Shown here piece by piece: positions 28,720-37,060 of a DNA stretch of 64,000 nt. Source of the stretch: an uncultured Litoreibacter sp. (lineage in GTDB: Bacteria; Pseudomonadota; Alphaproteobacteria; Rhodobacterales; Rhodobacteraceae); the NCBI RefSeq assembly GCF_947487515.1, contig NZ_CANKWO010000003.1:1-64000 (forward strand). The letters are read 5' to 3'. The notes under the pieces were generated by a model, which saw nothing but the letters and a program-made list of their open reading frames with translations, was not told where the DNA came from and made no database searches. The position numbers and the translations under genes were made by a program. Position 1 is the first letter of the stretch. Each line of letters begins with the position of its first letter.

Positions 28720-29340
28720 ATGGACCCATTGGACATCATCCATGAGGATGCGGAGCTGCTGTTGGTGAACAAGCCCGAAGGCCTGCTGTCCGTACCAGGA
28801 AAGGGAGAACATCTGGCGGATTGCCTGATCACGCGCATTCAAGCCGTGTTCCCAACGGCCCTTTTGGTGCATCGTCTGGACCGCGACACATCCGGCGTCA
28901 TGGTGTTTGCCCTTACCAAATCGGCCCAACGACATCTTGGGCTGCAGTTTGAAAAACGCCACACCAAAAAGACCTACATGGCGCTGGTGCGCGGTGAGGT
29001 GAAAGACAAAGCAGGCGAGATGCACCTGCCGTTGGTCGTTGATTGGCCAAACCGGCCCCTGCAACATGTGAATTTTGAGCATGGCAAACAGGCCGTGACA
29101 CAATGGCGACGTGGCGCGGTGAAAGACGGCACCACCCGCATGCGACTTTTCCCGCATACCGGACGATCGCATCAATTGCGGGTCCATATGCTGGCGCTTG
29201 GTCACCCGATATTGGGCGATCCGTTTTATTCAGATAACGCGGATGAGTTCCCCAGAATGATGCTTCACGCAGAAAGCTTGAAACTGCGCCATCCTCAGGG
29301 TGGCAAGGCCATGGAATTCAAGGCCAAGGTGCCGTTCTAA
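28720..29340 (+). CDS. RluA-family pseudouridine synthase
   Basis: A 206-residue stand-alone pseudouridine synthase without an S4 domain. LLVHRLDRDTSGVMVFAL holds the catalytic Asp (HRLDRDTSG), and GRSHQLRVHMLALGHPILGDPFY is the C-terminal family motif. The short form resembles RluA, which modifies 23S rRNA U746 and some tRNAs at U32; the target here is inferred. The frame opens at a GTG (28693) overlapping rarD by 11 bases; the ATG at 28720 is preferred because family members begin just before the IIHEDAELLLVNKPEG strand. Confidence 0.85.
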   Translation: MDPLDIIHEDAELLLVNKPEGLLSVPGKGEHLADCLITRIQAVFPTALLVHRLDRDTSGVMVFALTKSAQRHLGLQFEKRHTKKTYMALVRGEVKDKAGEMHLPLVVDWPNRPLQHVNFEHGKQAVTQWRRGAVKDGTTRMRLFPHTGRSHQLRVHMLALGHPILGDPFYSDNADEFPRMMLHAESLKLRHPQGGKAMEFKAKVPF

Positions 29341-29342
29341 AT

Positions 29343-29380
29343 GCGCCCCCCTCCACGCGGTCGCAAAGGAGGGGAAGCGC
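29343..29380. terminator. Hairpin between convergent rluA-type and aldehyde dehydrogenase genes
   Basis: CCCCTCC (29348-29354) pairs with GGAGGGG (29368-29374), extended by GCGC (29343-29346) with GCGC (29377-29380). There is no T-tract, so termination is inferred only from the position between two gene ends. Confidence 0.4.
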
Positions 29381-29391
29381 GCCGGATCAAC

Positions 29392-30819
29392 TTAGTCATT
29401 CCAGCCGGATACGGCCTTCACTTCCAAGAATTCTTCAATCCCGAATGCCCCGCCTTCGCGGCCATTGCCTGATTGCTTATAGCCCCCAAATGGGGATCCT
29501 TGAGCAAAGCCGGAGCTGTTGGTCTCTACCATCCCAGAGCGCAGACGACGTGCCACACGGCGACGTTTTTCGGTGTCACTGGTTTGGATGTAGTTGGTCA
29601 GCCCGTATGGCGTGTCATTGGTTGCCGCGATGACCTCTTCCTCAGAGTTGAACGGCATCATGCACATAACAGGCCCGAAGATTTCTTCGTTGTAGATTGT
29701 CATATCGGGGGTCACATCGGTGAAAACCGTGGGGCGCGCGAAAAAGCCGCGGTTCAAGCCGTCTGGGCGACCTACACCCCCAGCCAAAAGGGTGGCCCCT
29801 TCGTCGATGCCTTTTTGGATAAGGTCTTGCACCTTGTTGAACTGCATTTCCGAGACGAGCGGTCCGATATGGCTGCCGTCTTCGGACGCCGGTGCGACTT
29901 TGGTGGCCTCGGCGGTGGCCTTTACCTGCTCCACGGCTTCGTCAAAGCGCGACGCCTCGACAAACATCCGCGTGGGGGCGTTGCATGATTGGCCGGTGTT
30001 GCGAAAGCAACGCGCGGCGCCGTCTGAAGGTGCAGTGTCGCGGGCGTCGGCGAAGATGATGTTCGCCCCTTTGCCGCCCAGCTCCAGCGAAACGCGTTTC
30101 AACGTGTCCGCGGCCGATTTGGAGATCAGCTTGCCGGCACGGGAAGACCCCGTGAAGGACACCATGTCCACATCGGGATGCGCAGACAGTTGTGATCCGA
30201 CGCCAATCCCGTCTCCGTTCACCATGTTGTAAACGCCAGCCGGAAAGCCTGCTTCGTCCATGAACTCGGAGAACAAAACGCCGGATAGCGGCGCTATCTC
30301 CGACGGTTTTAGCACCACCGTGCAACCTGCGGCGATCGCTGGGATCACTTTCAGCACGATTTGGTTCATCGGCCAGTTCCAAGGGGTAATCAGCGCGCAC
30401 ACACCGATCGGTTCGCGCAGGGTCATCTCGGTGTCTGTGAAGGGGGTATCGAATTCAAATGTTTCAAAGGCTTTGATAAAGCCCTCCATATGCCACGATC
30501 CTGCGCCGACCTGCTGGGCCCGAGCCAGTTTTAGCGGAGCACCCATTTCCATCGACATGGCTTGGGCCATCTCTTCGGAGCGCGCCTTATAGATGTCCAA
30601 AAGCCTGCGCAACAGCGCGAGCTTGTCGGATTTTGAAACCGAAGCCCAATCGTCAAATGCTGCACGCGCAGCGGCAACCGCGGCGTTGGTGTCGGCCTCC
30701 GAGCCTAGTGAAATCGTTGCGCATATCTCCTCGGTGGAGGGATTAACCACTTGGAAATCATTGGCTCGAGAAGGCGTGACCCATTGACCGTTGATGTAGA
30801 ATTTCTTGAGATTGGACAT
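29392..30819 (-). CDS. NAD(P)-dependent aldehyde dehydrogenase
   Basis: A 475-residue aldehyde dehydrogenase. Active-site residues are intact: Asn147 (TPWNWPMNQ), Glu246 (LELGGKGANI), and nucleophile Cys279 (NTGQSCNAPTRMF); the NAD motif SFTGSSRAGKLI is present. It oxidises an aldehyde to an acid in the cytoplasm; the substrate cannot be read from the sequence. The gene stands alone, divergent from the peroxiredoxin gene. Confidence 0.9.
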   Translation of the reverse strand: MSNLKKFYINGQWVTPSRANDFQVVNPSTEEICATISLGSEADTNAAVAAARAAFDDWASVSKSDKLALLRRLLDIYKARSEEMAQAMSMEMGAPLKLARAQQVGAGSWHMEGFIKAFETFEFDTPFTDTEMTLREPIGVCALITPWNWPMNQIVLKVIPAIAAGCTVVLKPSEIAPLSGVLFSEFMDEAGFPAGVYNMVNGDGIGVGSQLSAHPDVDMVSFTGSSRAGKLISKSAADTLKRVSLELGGKGANIIFADARDTAPSDGAARCFRNTGQSCNAPTRMFVEASRFDEAVEQVKATAEATKVAPASEDGSHIGPLVSEMQFNKVQDLIQKGIDEGATLLAGGVGRPDGLNRGFFARPTVFTDVTPDMTIYNEEIFGPVMCMMPFNSEEEVIAATNDTPYGLTNYIQTSDTEKRRRVARRLRSGMVETNSSGFAQGSPFGGYKQSGNGREGGAFGIEEFLEVKAVSGWND

Positions 30820-30899
30820 CGGATGCTCCGTTCAGGGGTGTCTATGACGTTCGCCATCATTATATTGGGATGAGAAAGCACAAATTGAAAGGGACCGCC

Positions 30900-31550
30900 A
30901 TGGGCCTGCGTATTAACGACACTATTCCAAATATCACTGTTGCGACCGACAAAGGTGACATCAGTTTGCATGATTTCGTCGGTGACAGCTGGGCAGTGAT
31001 TTTCTCGCATCCAAAGGACTTCACGCCCGTTTGCACGACGGAGTTCGGCGCGGTCGCGCAACTTGCTGACGAATGGGCGAAGCGTGGCACCAAAGTGCTG
31101 GGCGTGTCTGTGGACGGCGTCGAAGAGCACGTCAAATGGAAGCGCGACATCGAGCAAGTGGCCAACGCCAAGGCTGAATTCGCAATCGTGGCAGACATCG
31201 ACCTGACCATGGCGAAGGCCTTCGACATGCTGCCAGCCGAAGCATACCTGCCAGACGGTCGCACCCCAGCGGATAGCGCAACAGTGCGTTCGGTCTTCAT
31301 TGTCGGGCCAGACAAGCAACTGAAGCTGTCGATGACATACCCGATGACCGTTGGCCGCAACTTTGCGGAAATCCTGCGCGCATTGGACGGTCTGCAAATG
31401 TCGGCCAAAGGTGTGGCGACCCCCGCGAACTGGCAGCTGGGCGAAGACGTCATCGTGCCGCCAGCCGTCAGCACAGAGGACGCAACGGCCAAATTTGGGG
31501 ATGTGACCGAAGTTCTGCCCTATCTGCGTACGGTCAAAGCGCCCTCCTAA
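30900..31550 (+). CDS. 1-Cys peroxiredoxin (Prx6 type)
   Basis: A 216-residue AhpC/TSA-fold peroxidase. HPKDFTPVCTTEFG carries the peroxidatic Cys45; there is no second resolving cysteine in a typical place, and the long C-terminal extension (TPANWQLGEDVIVPP) marks the Prx6 1-Cys class. It reduces hydrogen peroxide and lipid peroxides. AAAGGGA six bases ahead fixes the start at 30900 rather than at the upstream 30870. A perfect terminator follows. Confidence 0.92.
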   Translation: MGLRINDTIPNITVATDKGDISLHDFVGDSWAVIFSHPKDFTPVCTTEFGAVAQLADEWAKRGTKVLGVSVDGVEEHVKWKRDIEQVANAKAEFAIVADIDLTMAKAFDMLPAEAYLPDGRTPADSATVRSVFIVGPDKQLKLSMTYPMTVGRNFAEILRALDGLQMSAKGVATPANWQLGEDVIVPPAVSTEDATAKFGDVTEVLPYLRTVKAPS

Positions 31551-31572
31551 ACTAGGCTGACACCAAAATGCG

Positions 31573-31604
31573 AAGGCCGACCCAAGAGGGTCGGCCTTTT
31601 GCGT
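31573..31604 (+). terminator. Rho-independent terminator after peroxiredoxin
   Basis: AAGGCCGACCC-AAGA-GGGTCGGCCTT is a perfect 11-bp stem with a tetraloop, running into TTTT. It may also serve the convergent transpeptidase gene. Confidence 0.92.
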
Positions 31605-31621
31605 TTAGAATGGGGGCTGAC

Positions 31622-32182
31622 TTAGTGCAGCACAACTTTCGCGCCTTCGGGCACCTGTTGATACAAATGCGCGATATGGGCATTGGTCAGGCGTACACAG
31701 CCGTTGGAAACCGCAGAGGCGATGGTCCAAGGCGCGGATGTCCCGTGAATGCGCAGGAACGTGTCTCCCTTGCTCGGGGTGAACAGATATAGCGCACGGG
31801 ACCCCAGCGGGTTGTCAGGGCCGCCCGGCATGCCGTCCTCGAACTGCTTATATGCGCCCGGATCACGCTTGATCATGTCTTGCGTTGGTGTCCATGCGGG
31901 CCATTGCTTCTTGGCGCCGACGTGGAATTTACCGGACTCGTAAAGGCCCGCTTTGCCAATGCCGCAGGTATAGCGGATGGCTTTGCCTTCAGGCAGCGTC
32001 CAATAGAGCGCGAAGGCCTTGGGGTCGACGTGAACTTCGCCCGCCGGCAGGTCGCCTTGCAAGGTGATAATCCGTGGCTTGAACTCTTCTGGCATGACCC
32101 ATGCCTTGCGTTGCGCAAGCGCTGGTGTGCCTACGGCGGCAGCGGCGATGGAAGTGGTCAGAAGGGAACGGCGGTTGATCAT
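31622..32182 (-). CDS. Secreted L,D-transpeptidase (ErfK/YbiS type)
   Basis: A 186-residue YkuD-domain enzyme. The N-terminus INRRSLLTTSIAAAAVGTPALAQ looks like a Tat signal peptide (RRSLL), cleaved near ALA-Q. The catalytic motif has His146 (FLRIHGT) and Cys162 (SAVSNGCVRLTN), the classical HGT...S-x-G-C-V-R-L pattern. It acts in the periplasm on peptidoglycan (3-3 cross-links or anchoring of lipoproteins). It is distinct from the signal-less transpeptidase at 1197-1694. Confidence 0.92.
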   Translation of the reverse strand: MINRRSLLTTSIAAAAVGTPALAQRKAWVMPEEFKPRIITLQGDLPAGEVHVDPKAFALYWTLPEGKAIRYTCGIGKAGLYESGKFHVGAKKQWPAWTPTQDMIKRDPGAYKQFEDGMPGGPDNPLGSRALYLFTPSKGDTFLRIHGTSAPWTIASAVSNGCVRLTNAHIAHLYQQVPEGAKVVLH

Positions 32183-32300
32183 ATTCTGGTCCTCAAGATG
32201 CGCCCTAAAAATACGTAAGAGCGGTTCGTTGCCCCTAGCATAACGGGTTTCATCCTAAAGGGGCAATAACAGGACCGTGATCAAATCAAAGAACGCCTTT

Positions 32301-32329
32301 GAGGGCCCCGGTGTTGCACCGGAACCCTC
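32301..32329. terminator. Hairpin in the gap after the outer-membrane barrel gene
   Basis: GAGGG (32301-32305) and CCGGTG (32308-32313) pair with CACCGG (32317-32322) and CCCTC (32325-32329) around a TTG loop and a 2x2 internal loop. It lies 57 bases downstream of the minus-strand barrel gene. No T-tract is obvious, so the role is uncertain. The rest of this 203-base gap shows nothing recognisable. Confidence 0.4.
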
Positions 32330-32385
32330 ACCGAATGGAACCCCACCCGATCTGTCAGTCTACACCTCGTTTTTCTGGAGGGGGC

Positions 32386-33066
32386 TTAGAACCCGAAGCG
32401 CAGACCGACATTCAAGTTGACCGAGGACACGTCGTCGCTGACGACACCGGTAAGCCCGCCTGCGCCATTGAACCGTGGCACATCCACGCCAAAGTCGCGC
32501 ACATAACGCATATCGCCGGTTAGGCTTAGGTTGTCAGACAAGGCATAGGCCCCGCCTAGGATCAGCTGGGCCGATAGGTTTTCGCTGCGGTCGTTCAAGG
32601 TCACGCCATTGCCGTAGACAATGGCGGTGTCTGTCGATGCAATGCCCAAACCGATCCCTGCGTAGGGCGTGAAGGCCCCGCCTGTGGGTAGGTCTGCGAT
32701 CAAGTTGCCGAACAGGCGTGTGGTGCTGATGTCGCCTGCTACATTGGTCTCGGCGGCGGGACCATTCCCCGAAAAGAACACGGAACCGACGTCGCCGGTG
32801 TTATAGGACAATTCGACTTCGCCTCGGACACGGAACTGACCGAAATTCAAGGATGGTAGGGATTTGCCCACGGCCCCGCCGATGCTGAAGCGGGTGTCGA
32901 AATCCGTACCCACGGATTGGATGCCGCCGGGGGGTGTTACGACGCCCTCAAAGTTTGGGTCTTGCAAGAAAGACGCGCCACCAAAGATCTGGCCGTAATG
33001 ATCTTGCGCGACCACAGGGCTGGCAAGAAGGCTGGCGGCAACGAGGGTGGGAAGAGTATAGCGCAT
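32386..33066 (-). CDS. Small outer-membrane beta-barrel protein
   Basis: A 226-residue protein with a signal peptide (RYTLPTLVAASLLASPVVAQ) and an OmpA/Omp25-like eight-stranded barrel pattern: FGQFRVRGEVELSYNTGDVG, GGAFTPYAGIGLGIAST and SVNLNVGLRFGF at the C-terminus, ending in Phe. AAGGA before the ATG at 33066 sets the start. The role is unknown; such small barrels usually have structural or adhesive functions. Confidence 0.82.
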   Translation of the reverse strand: MRYTLPTLVAASLLASPVVAQDHYGQIFGGASFLQDPNFEGVVTPPGGIQSVGTDFDTRFSIGGAVGKSLPSLNFGQFRVRGEVELSYNTGDVGSVFFSGNGPAAETNVAGDISTTRLFGNLIADLPTGGAFTPYAGIGLGIASTDTAIVYGNGVTLNDRSENLSAQLILGGAYALSDNLSLTGDMRYVRDFGVDVPRFNGAGGLTGVVSDDVSSVNLNVGLRFGF

Positions 33067-33259
33067 GGTGCTGTCCTTAGCTGTAACGATGTTTAACGCG
33101 GCCAAAACTCTCCGCGTCTCACGGGCGTTTATGAGGCCGGATTACGGGCCGGTCATTACAACTCACTTCAACTTCTATGGGCGAAATTGTGTGTAGGATT
33201 GAGGGGGTATCGGTCGAATAAAATTCGCGCTGAAGTGTTGCGGGATTATAGGCAACCAA

Positions 33260-33296
33260 TGAAAAAGGCCCCGATGTTTCCATCAGGGCCTTTTCC
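33260..33296 (-). terminator. Rho-independent terminator after pnp
   Basis: Read on the minus strand, AAAAGGCCCTGATG (33294-33281) pairs with CATCGGGGCCTTTT (33276-33263) with one G-U pair, followed by a run of T. It is 22 bases beyond the pnp stop. Confidence 0.85.
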
Positions 33297-33317
33297 TATT
33301 TTAATGGAGGCAGAGGA

Positions 33318-35450
33318 TTAATCCTCTTTCTTCTCTTCTTTGATTTCTTCGCCAGTTTCCTGATCGACAACTTTCATCGACAGGCGAACCTTGCCGCGGT
33401 CATCGAAGCCCAGCAGTTTGACCTTCACTTCTTGGCCCTCTTTGAGGACGTCGGAAGGGTGGTTCAAACGGCGGTTCTCGATTTGGGACACGTGGACCAG
33501 ACCGTCGCGTTTGCCGAAGAAGTTCACGAAGGCGCCGAAGTCGACGATCTTCACAACGGTACCGGTGTACACGGCACCTTCTTCTGGCTCTGCCACGATC
33601 GAGTGGATCATGTCGTAGGCTTTCTTGATGGCTTCGCCGTTCGGGCTTGCGATCTTGATGGTGCCTTCGTCGTTGATGTCCACTTTCGCGCCGGAAACTT
33701 CCACGATCTCGCGGATAACTTTACCGCCGGAACCGATCACTTCGCGGATTTTATCCGTTGGGATCTGCATGGTCTCGATACGTGGTGCGTGAACGGAGAA
33801 CTCGCTCGCAGAAGACAGCGCTTTGTTCATCTCGCCAAGGATATGAATACGGCCTTCTTTGGCCTGAGCCAGCGCCGTCTTCATGATGTCTTGGGTGATG
33901 CCCGCAACTTTGATGTCCATCTGCAGCGATGTGATACCGTTCTCGGTACCTGCCACTTTGAAGTCCATGTCGCCAAGGTGGTCTTCGTCACCCAAGATGT
34001 CCGACAGAACCGCGTAGGAGCCGTCTTCTTCCAAGATCAGACCCATCGCAACACCAGCAACCGGCGCTTTCAATGGAACACCAGCGTCCATCATGGACAA
34101 GGAGCCACCACATACGGACGCCATGGAAGACGAGCCGTTAGATTCAGTGATCTCGGAGACCAAGCGCACGGTGTATGGGAAATCAGTTGGCGCAGGCAGA
34201 ACGGCCTGAAGGGCGCGCCATGCAAGCTTACCATGACCGATTTCGCGACGACCTGGAGGGCCGAAACGACCAACTTCGCCAACAGAGTATGGAGGGAAGT
34301 TATAGTGCAGCAGGAAGTTCGACTTATACATGCCTTGCAGGCTGTCGATCATCTGCTCGTCGTCGCCGGTGCCCAATGTGGTCACAACCAGACCTTGAGT
34401 TTCGCCACGTGTGAACAGGGCAGAACCGTGTGTCCGTGGCAGCAAGCCAACTTCGGAAACGATGTCGCGGATTTCGTCCAGTTGACGGCCGTCGATACGC
34501 TTCTTGTTCTTGACCACGTCGCCGCGAAGGACAGTGGATTCAAGTTTCTTCAGCGCGGCGCCAAGGTTCTCGTCTTCCAACTGCTCTTCAGACAAGCCTT
34601 CTTGAGCCGTCTCTTTGGCAGCAGCAACAGCGGCGGTGCGCTCTTGCTTGTCAGTGATCGCGTAAGCCGCACGCATGGCTTTTTCGCCAGCTTTGGCAAC
34701 CGCTTTGTACAGGTCCGAGTAATCCGGCGGTGTGAAGTCGAACGGCTCTTTCGCGCATTCGCCTGCGAAGTCGAGGATCAGGTCGATAGCTGGCTGGATT
34801 TGCTCGTGAGCAAAGTTCACCGCACCAAGCATTTCTTCTTCGGTCAGCTCGTAGGCTTCCGATTCAACCATCATCACGGCGTCTTTGGTGCCTGCAACAA
34901 CAAGGTCCAAACGCTGCTCTGGGTTGTAGCGCAGGTTGTGCATGTCATCGAGTTCTGGGTTCAGGATGTAATCGCCATCTTCATAGCCTACGCGGCAAGC
35001 AGCGATTGGGCCCATGAACGGTGCGCCGGAAATGGTCAGGGCCGCGGAGGCCGCGATCATTGCAACCATGTCTGGGTCATTCACCAGATCGTGGCTCAGC
35101 ACAGTACAGATGACCAGAACTTCGTTTTTGAAGCCAGGAACAAACAGCGGGCGGATCGGACGGTCGATCAGGCGCGATGTCAGTGTTTCTTTCTCGGTGG
35201 GGCGGGCCTCACGCTTGAAGAAACCACCGGGGATTTTACCCGCGGCGTAGTATTTCTCATTGTAGTGAACGGTCAGTGGAAAAAAGTCCTGACCTGGCTT
35301 TTGCTTCTTGGCAAAAGTCACGGCGGCCATAACAGAGGTCTCGCCGTAGGTGGCAATAACACAGCCGTCAGCCTGACGGGCAATCTTGCCGGTTTCGAGT
35401 GTCAGGGTTTCTTCGCCCCACTCGATTGATTTCTTTGTCTCAGTAAACAT
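33318..35450 (-). CDS. pnp: Polyribonucleotide nucleotidyltransferase (PNPase)
   Basis: A 710-residue 3'-5' phosphorolytic exoribonuclease, core of RNA decay. Two RNase PH domains (about 1-215 and 310-545), a KH domain (about 550-615, [20 protein letters not shown]) and an S1 domain (620-690, [20 protein letters not shown]) followed by an acidic Lys/Glu tail. The frame extends to 35540 but AGGA and the family N-terminus ([12 protein letters not shown]) fix the start at 35450. It is usually directly after rpsO; here an oppositely oriented gene and the rpsO terminator lie between, so pnp has its own promoter. Confidence 0.96.
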   Translation of the reverse strand: MFTETKKSIEWGEETLTLETGKIARQADGCVIATYGETSVMAAVTFAKKQKPGQDFFPLTVHYNEKYYAAGKIPGGFFKREARPTEKETLTSRLIDRPIRPLFVPGFKNEVLVICTVLSHDLVNDPDMVAMIAASAALTISGAPFMGPIAACRVGYEDGDYILNPELDDMHNLRYNPEQRLDLVVAGTKDAVMMVESEAYELTEEEMLGAVNFAHEQIQPAIDLILDFAGECAKEPFDFTPPDYSDLYKAVAKAGEKAMRAAYAITDKQERTAAVAAAKETAQEGLSEEQLEDENLGAALKKLESTVLRGDVVKNKKRIDGRQLDEIRDIVSEVGLLPRTHGSALFTRGETQGLVVTTLGTGDDEQMIDSLQGMYKSNFLLHYNFPPYSVGEVGRFGPPGRREIGHGKLAWRALQAVLPAPTDFPYTVRLVSEITESNGSSSMASVCGGSLSMMDAGVPLKAPVAGVAMGLILEEDGSYAVLSDILGDEDHLGDMDFKVAGTENGITSLQMDIKVAGITQDIMKTALAQAKEGRIHILGEMNKALSSASEFSVHAPRIETMQIPTDKIREVIGSGGKVIREIVEVSGAKVDINDEGTIKIASPNGEAIKKAYDMIHSIVAEPEEGAVYTGTVVKIVDFGAFVNFFGKRDGLVHVSQIENRRLNHPSDVLKEGQEVKVKLLGFDDRGKVRLSMKVVDQETGEEIKEEKKED

Positions 35451-35467
35451 GTATCGTTTCCTATAAA

Positions 35468-35521
35468 GGAGCACTCCCGGCCTTCCGGGTCTCCCGTGTA
35501 AATAGCGGCCCCATTGCCGCC
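35468..35521 (-). promoter_or_regulatory. pnp leader with two stem-loops
   Basis: Just upstream of the pnp start, CCCGG/CCGGG (35476-35489, loop CCTT) is extended by GGAG/CTCC (35468-35471 with 35491-35494), and a second hairpin GCGGC/GCCGC lies at 35506-35521. In enterobacteria a leader stem-loop is cut by RNase III and lets PNPase repress its own mRNA; a similar role here is inferred from position. Confidence 0.55.
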
Positions 35522-35627
35522 GACCCCAATCCTCTTGCATGCACCCGGGGTCTGGGCGTCACGTCTCAGATAGCGCGGCTATATAGGGGTTTGAGGCATT
35601 TGGGAAGTGGGGAGGTTATTAGTGGCG

Positions 35628-35762
35628 TTGCCAAGTCTGAATGCTCACATTTCGCAGCCATGGCTGGATGTCCGCTGTGCGGACTTAGCTGCCGTTCTTG
35701 GAGTGCCCCAATGGTCTGCTGTGGCTAAAATTTCATACCATCCCATAACTCATCTTGACTAA
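35628..35762 (+). pseudogene. Possible protein-coding remnant upstream of the DUF7684-like gene
   Basis: A 44-codon open stretch starting at a TTG and ending in TAA reads like coding sequence (HISQPWLDVRCADLAAVLG). It recalls the N-terminus of adenosylcobinamide amidohydrolase-like proteins, but this match is from memory and weak. It is too short for that family, so it would be a decayed fragment. The surrounding 334-base gap (35451-35784) otherwise holds only the pnp promoter and leader. Confidence 0.25.
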
Positions 35763-35784
35763 TGGGCGACCTGATTGTCACCTC

Positions 35785-36204
35785 ATGCAGATGTTTAATT
35801 ACGTTTTCTTACCTACGGATGCCCCTGTTTCCTTTCCGAAGCAGATGACCAAATTCAAGTGCCTGATACTCATCGAGCGCGAAGTTGGTGGGGACTATCG
35901 TAACGAGGTCAGCAAGGCTCTTGTGAAAGCTGGGTGCCTCTATTCGTTGGCATGGGGAATTGATTGTTCTGCATGGGACGATAGCGTTGATTGGGCATTT
36001 TTAGAGTCTTACAACTTTGGCGACTATCCCGAGGATAAGTCCGTCATGACAACTTGGCATGAACACGAAACGCTTGAAGAAGTTATGGAGTTTGCAAAGC
36101 ACTGCACCGATCATTCTGAAGTGAAGCTTGAAGACATCTTAGTTCTTGATTTTGCGCATCACGAACGCAACGAGTTAATCGAGAATCTCTACCTCGCCGC
36201 ATGA
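35785..36204 (+). CDS. Conserved hypothetical protein, DUF7684-like
   Basis: A 139-residue soluble protein with no signal peptide or membrane helix. It begins with two candidate ATGs (35785, 35791); a TTG at 35755 would add ten residues. Features are a Cys/Trp-rich middle (YSLAWGIDCSAWDDSVDWAF) and MTTWHEHETLEEVMEFAKHC, which I associate with the DUF7684 family, function unknown. It is visibly more AT-rich than its neighbours, lies alone in opposite orientation between rpsO and pnp, and is therefore probably acquired. Confidence 0.7.
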   Translation: MQMFNYVFLPTDAPVSFPKQMTKFKCLILIEREVGGDYRNEVSKALVKAGCLYSLAWGIDCSAWDDSVDWAFLESYNFGDYPEDKSVMTTWHEHETLEEVMEFAKHCTDHSEVKLEDILVLDFAHHERNELIENLYLAA

Positions 36205-36278
36205 AATCTGCCATTCGAGCACAACGCAGCATCGGCAACTTCGGACTCAATCCGGACCTAGCGTCACTCATATGTACC

Positions 36279-36316
36279 AAAAAAGAAGAAGGCCGCATCC
36301 CAAGTGGAATGCGGCC
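36279..36316 (-). terminator. Rho-independent terminator after rpsO
   Basis: On the minus strand GGCCGCATTCC pairs with GGATGCGGCC (one bulge), followed by TTCTTCTTTTTT. It stops rpsO transcription before the inserted gene and pnp. Confidence 0.88.
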
Positions 36317-36400
36317 TCTCTGAATCTCTACCGTATGTGGCCCGCTAGTTTTCGTTGAAAACCGCTACACCACACTCGTTCAAACCAAAGGTTCGAACGT

Positions 36401-36670
36401 TTAGCGGCGAATGCCGAGCTTTTTGATCAGGTCTTGGTAACGTGCTTCGTCTTTGCCTTTGGTGTAGTCCAAAAGCTTACGGCGCAGAGCAACCATCTTC
36501 AAAAGACCGCGACGACCGTGGTTGTCTTTTTTGTGGGTTTTGAAGTGTTCAGTTAAAGTCGTGATGCGCGATGTCAGGATGGCAACCTGTACTTCTGGCG
36601 AGCCAGTGTCGCCTTCTTTGGTTGCGAATTCTTTCATCAGGCGTGTTTTTTCTTCTGCAGTAATCGACAT
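36401..36670 (-). CDS. rpsO: 30S ribosomal protein S15
   Basis: An 89-residue ribosomal protein of normal length. [20 protein letters not shown] and [20 protein letters not shown] are diagnostic S15 segments. It binds the central domain of 16S rRNA early in 30S assembly. AAAGGAGACC upstream is a strong ribosome binding site. Its own terminator follows. Confidence 0.98.
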   Translation of the reverse strand: MSITAEEKTRLMKEFATKEGDTGSPEVQVAILTSRITTLTEHFKTHKKDNHGRRGLLKMVALRRKLLDYTKGKDEARYQDLIKKLGIRR

Positions 36671-37060
36671 CGGGGTCTCCTTTAAAGGTTAGTGTGAATG
36701 GCGCAGGCCGGGATGTCGTCCAGCAAGGCCCATGGAGTGATCCGCTATTTAGAAGCAGATGGGCGCGTATAGGGCGTTTGCGCGCAAAAGGGAACCCTGA
36801 TTCTATGTGCCCGCGATGGGCGAGGTCAGGCGGGGCGCAGGGCGTAGAGGGTTGTAAGCTACCCGACAGAAATCCCTGCAAAATATGGCGGATAAATGGG
36901 TCCAAAGCCGCAAGGATGGGGGCATTGTACTGCGAAACGAAACAGTGGCAAAAATGTGGCGAAAGATTGGCCAAATTTGTCCGAATTTTCTAGCACCCGC
37001 CCAATGGTTAACTTAACGTTAAAGGCAGTTTCACATTTTGCGGCATTTGGGGAGTATATA
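36671..37060. other. 390-base intergenic region between rpsO and the RTX gene
   Basis: Divergent control region. It should hold the rpsO promoter on the minus strand and the RTX gene promoter on the plus strand. An open frame extending the RTX gene to 36896 exists but looks non-coding. The only recognisable element is the TTAA-N7-TTAA site at 37008-37022. No RNA gene is seen. Confidence 0.7.
37008..37022 (+). promoter_or_regulatory. CtrA-like binding site TTAA-N7-TTAA
   Basis: TTAACTTAACGTTAA matches the alphaproteobacterial CtrA consensus TTAA-N7-TTAA exactly in both half-sites. It lies 38 bases before the ATG of the RTX-repeat gene. In Rhodobacteraceae CtrA controls motility, exported proteins and gene transfer agents, so regulation of this surface protein is plausible. 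Confidence 0.5.

Noticed and set aside
33432-35429. 665-codon open frame on the plus strand opposite pnp
   Set aside because: Antisense shadow of a highly biased GC-rich gene; the PNPase frame on the minus strand shows all family domains.
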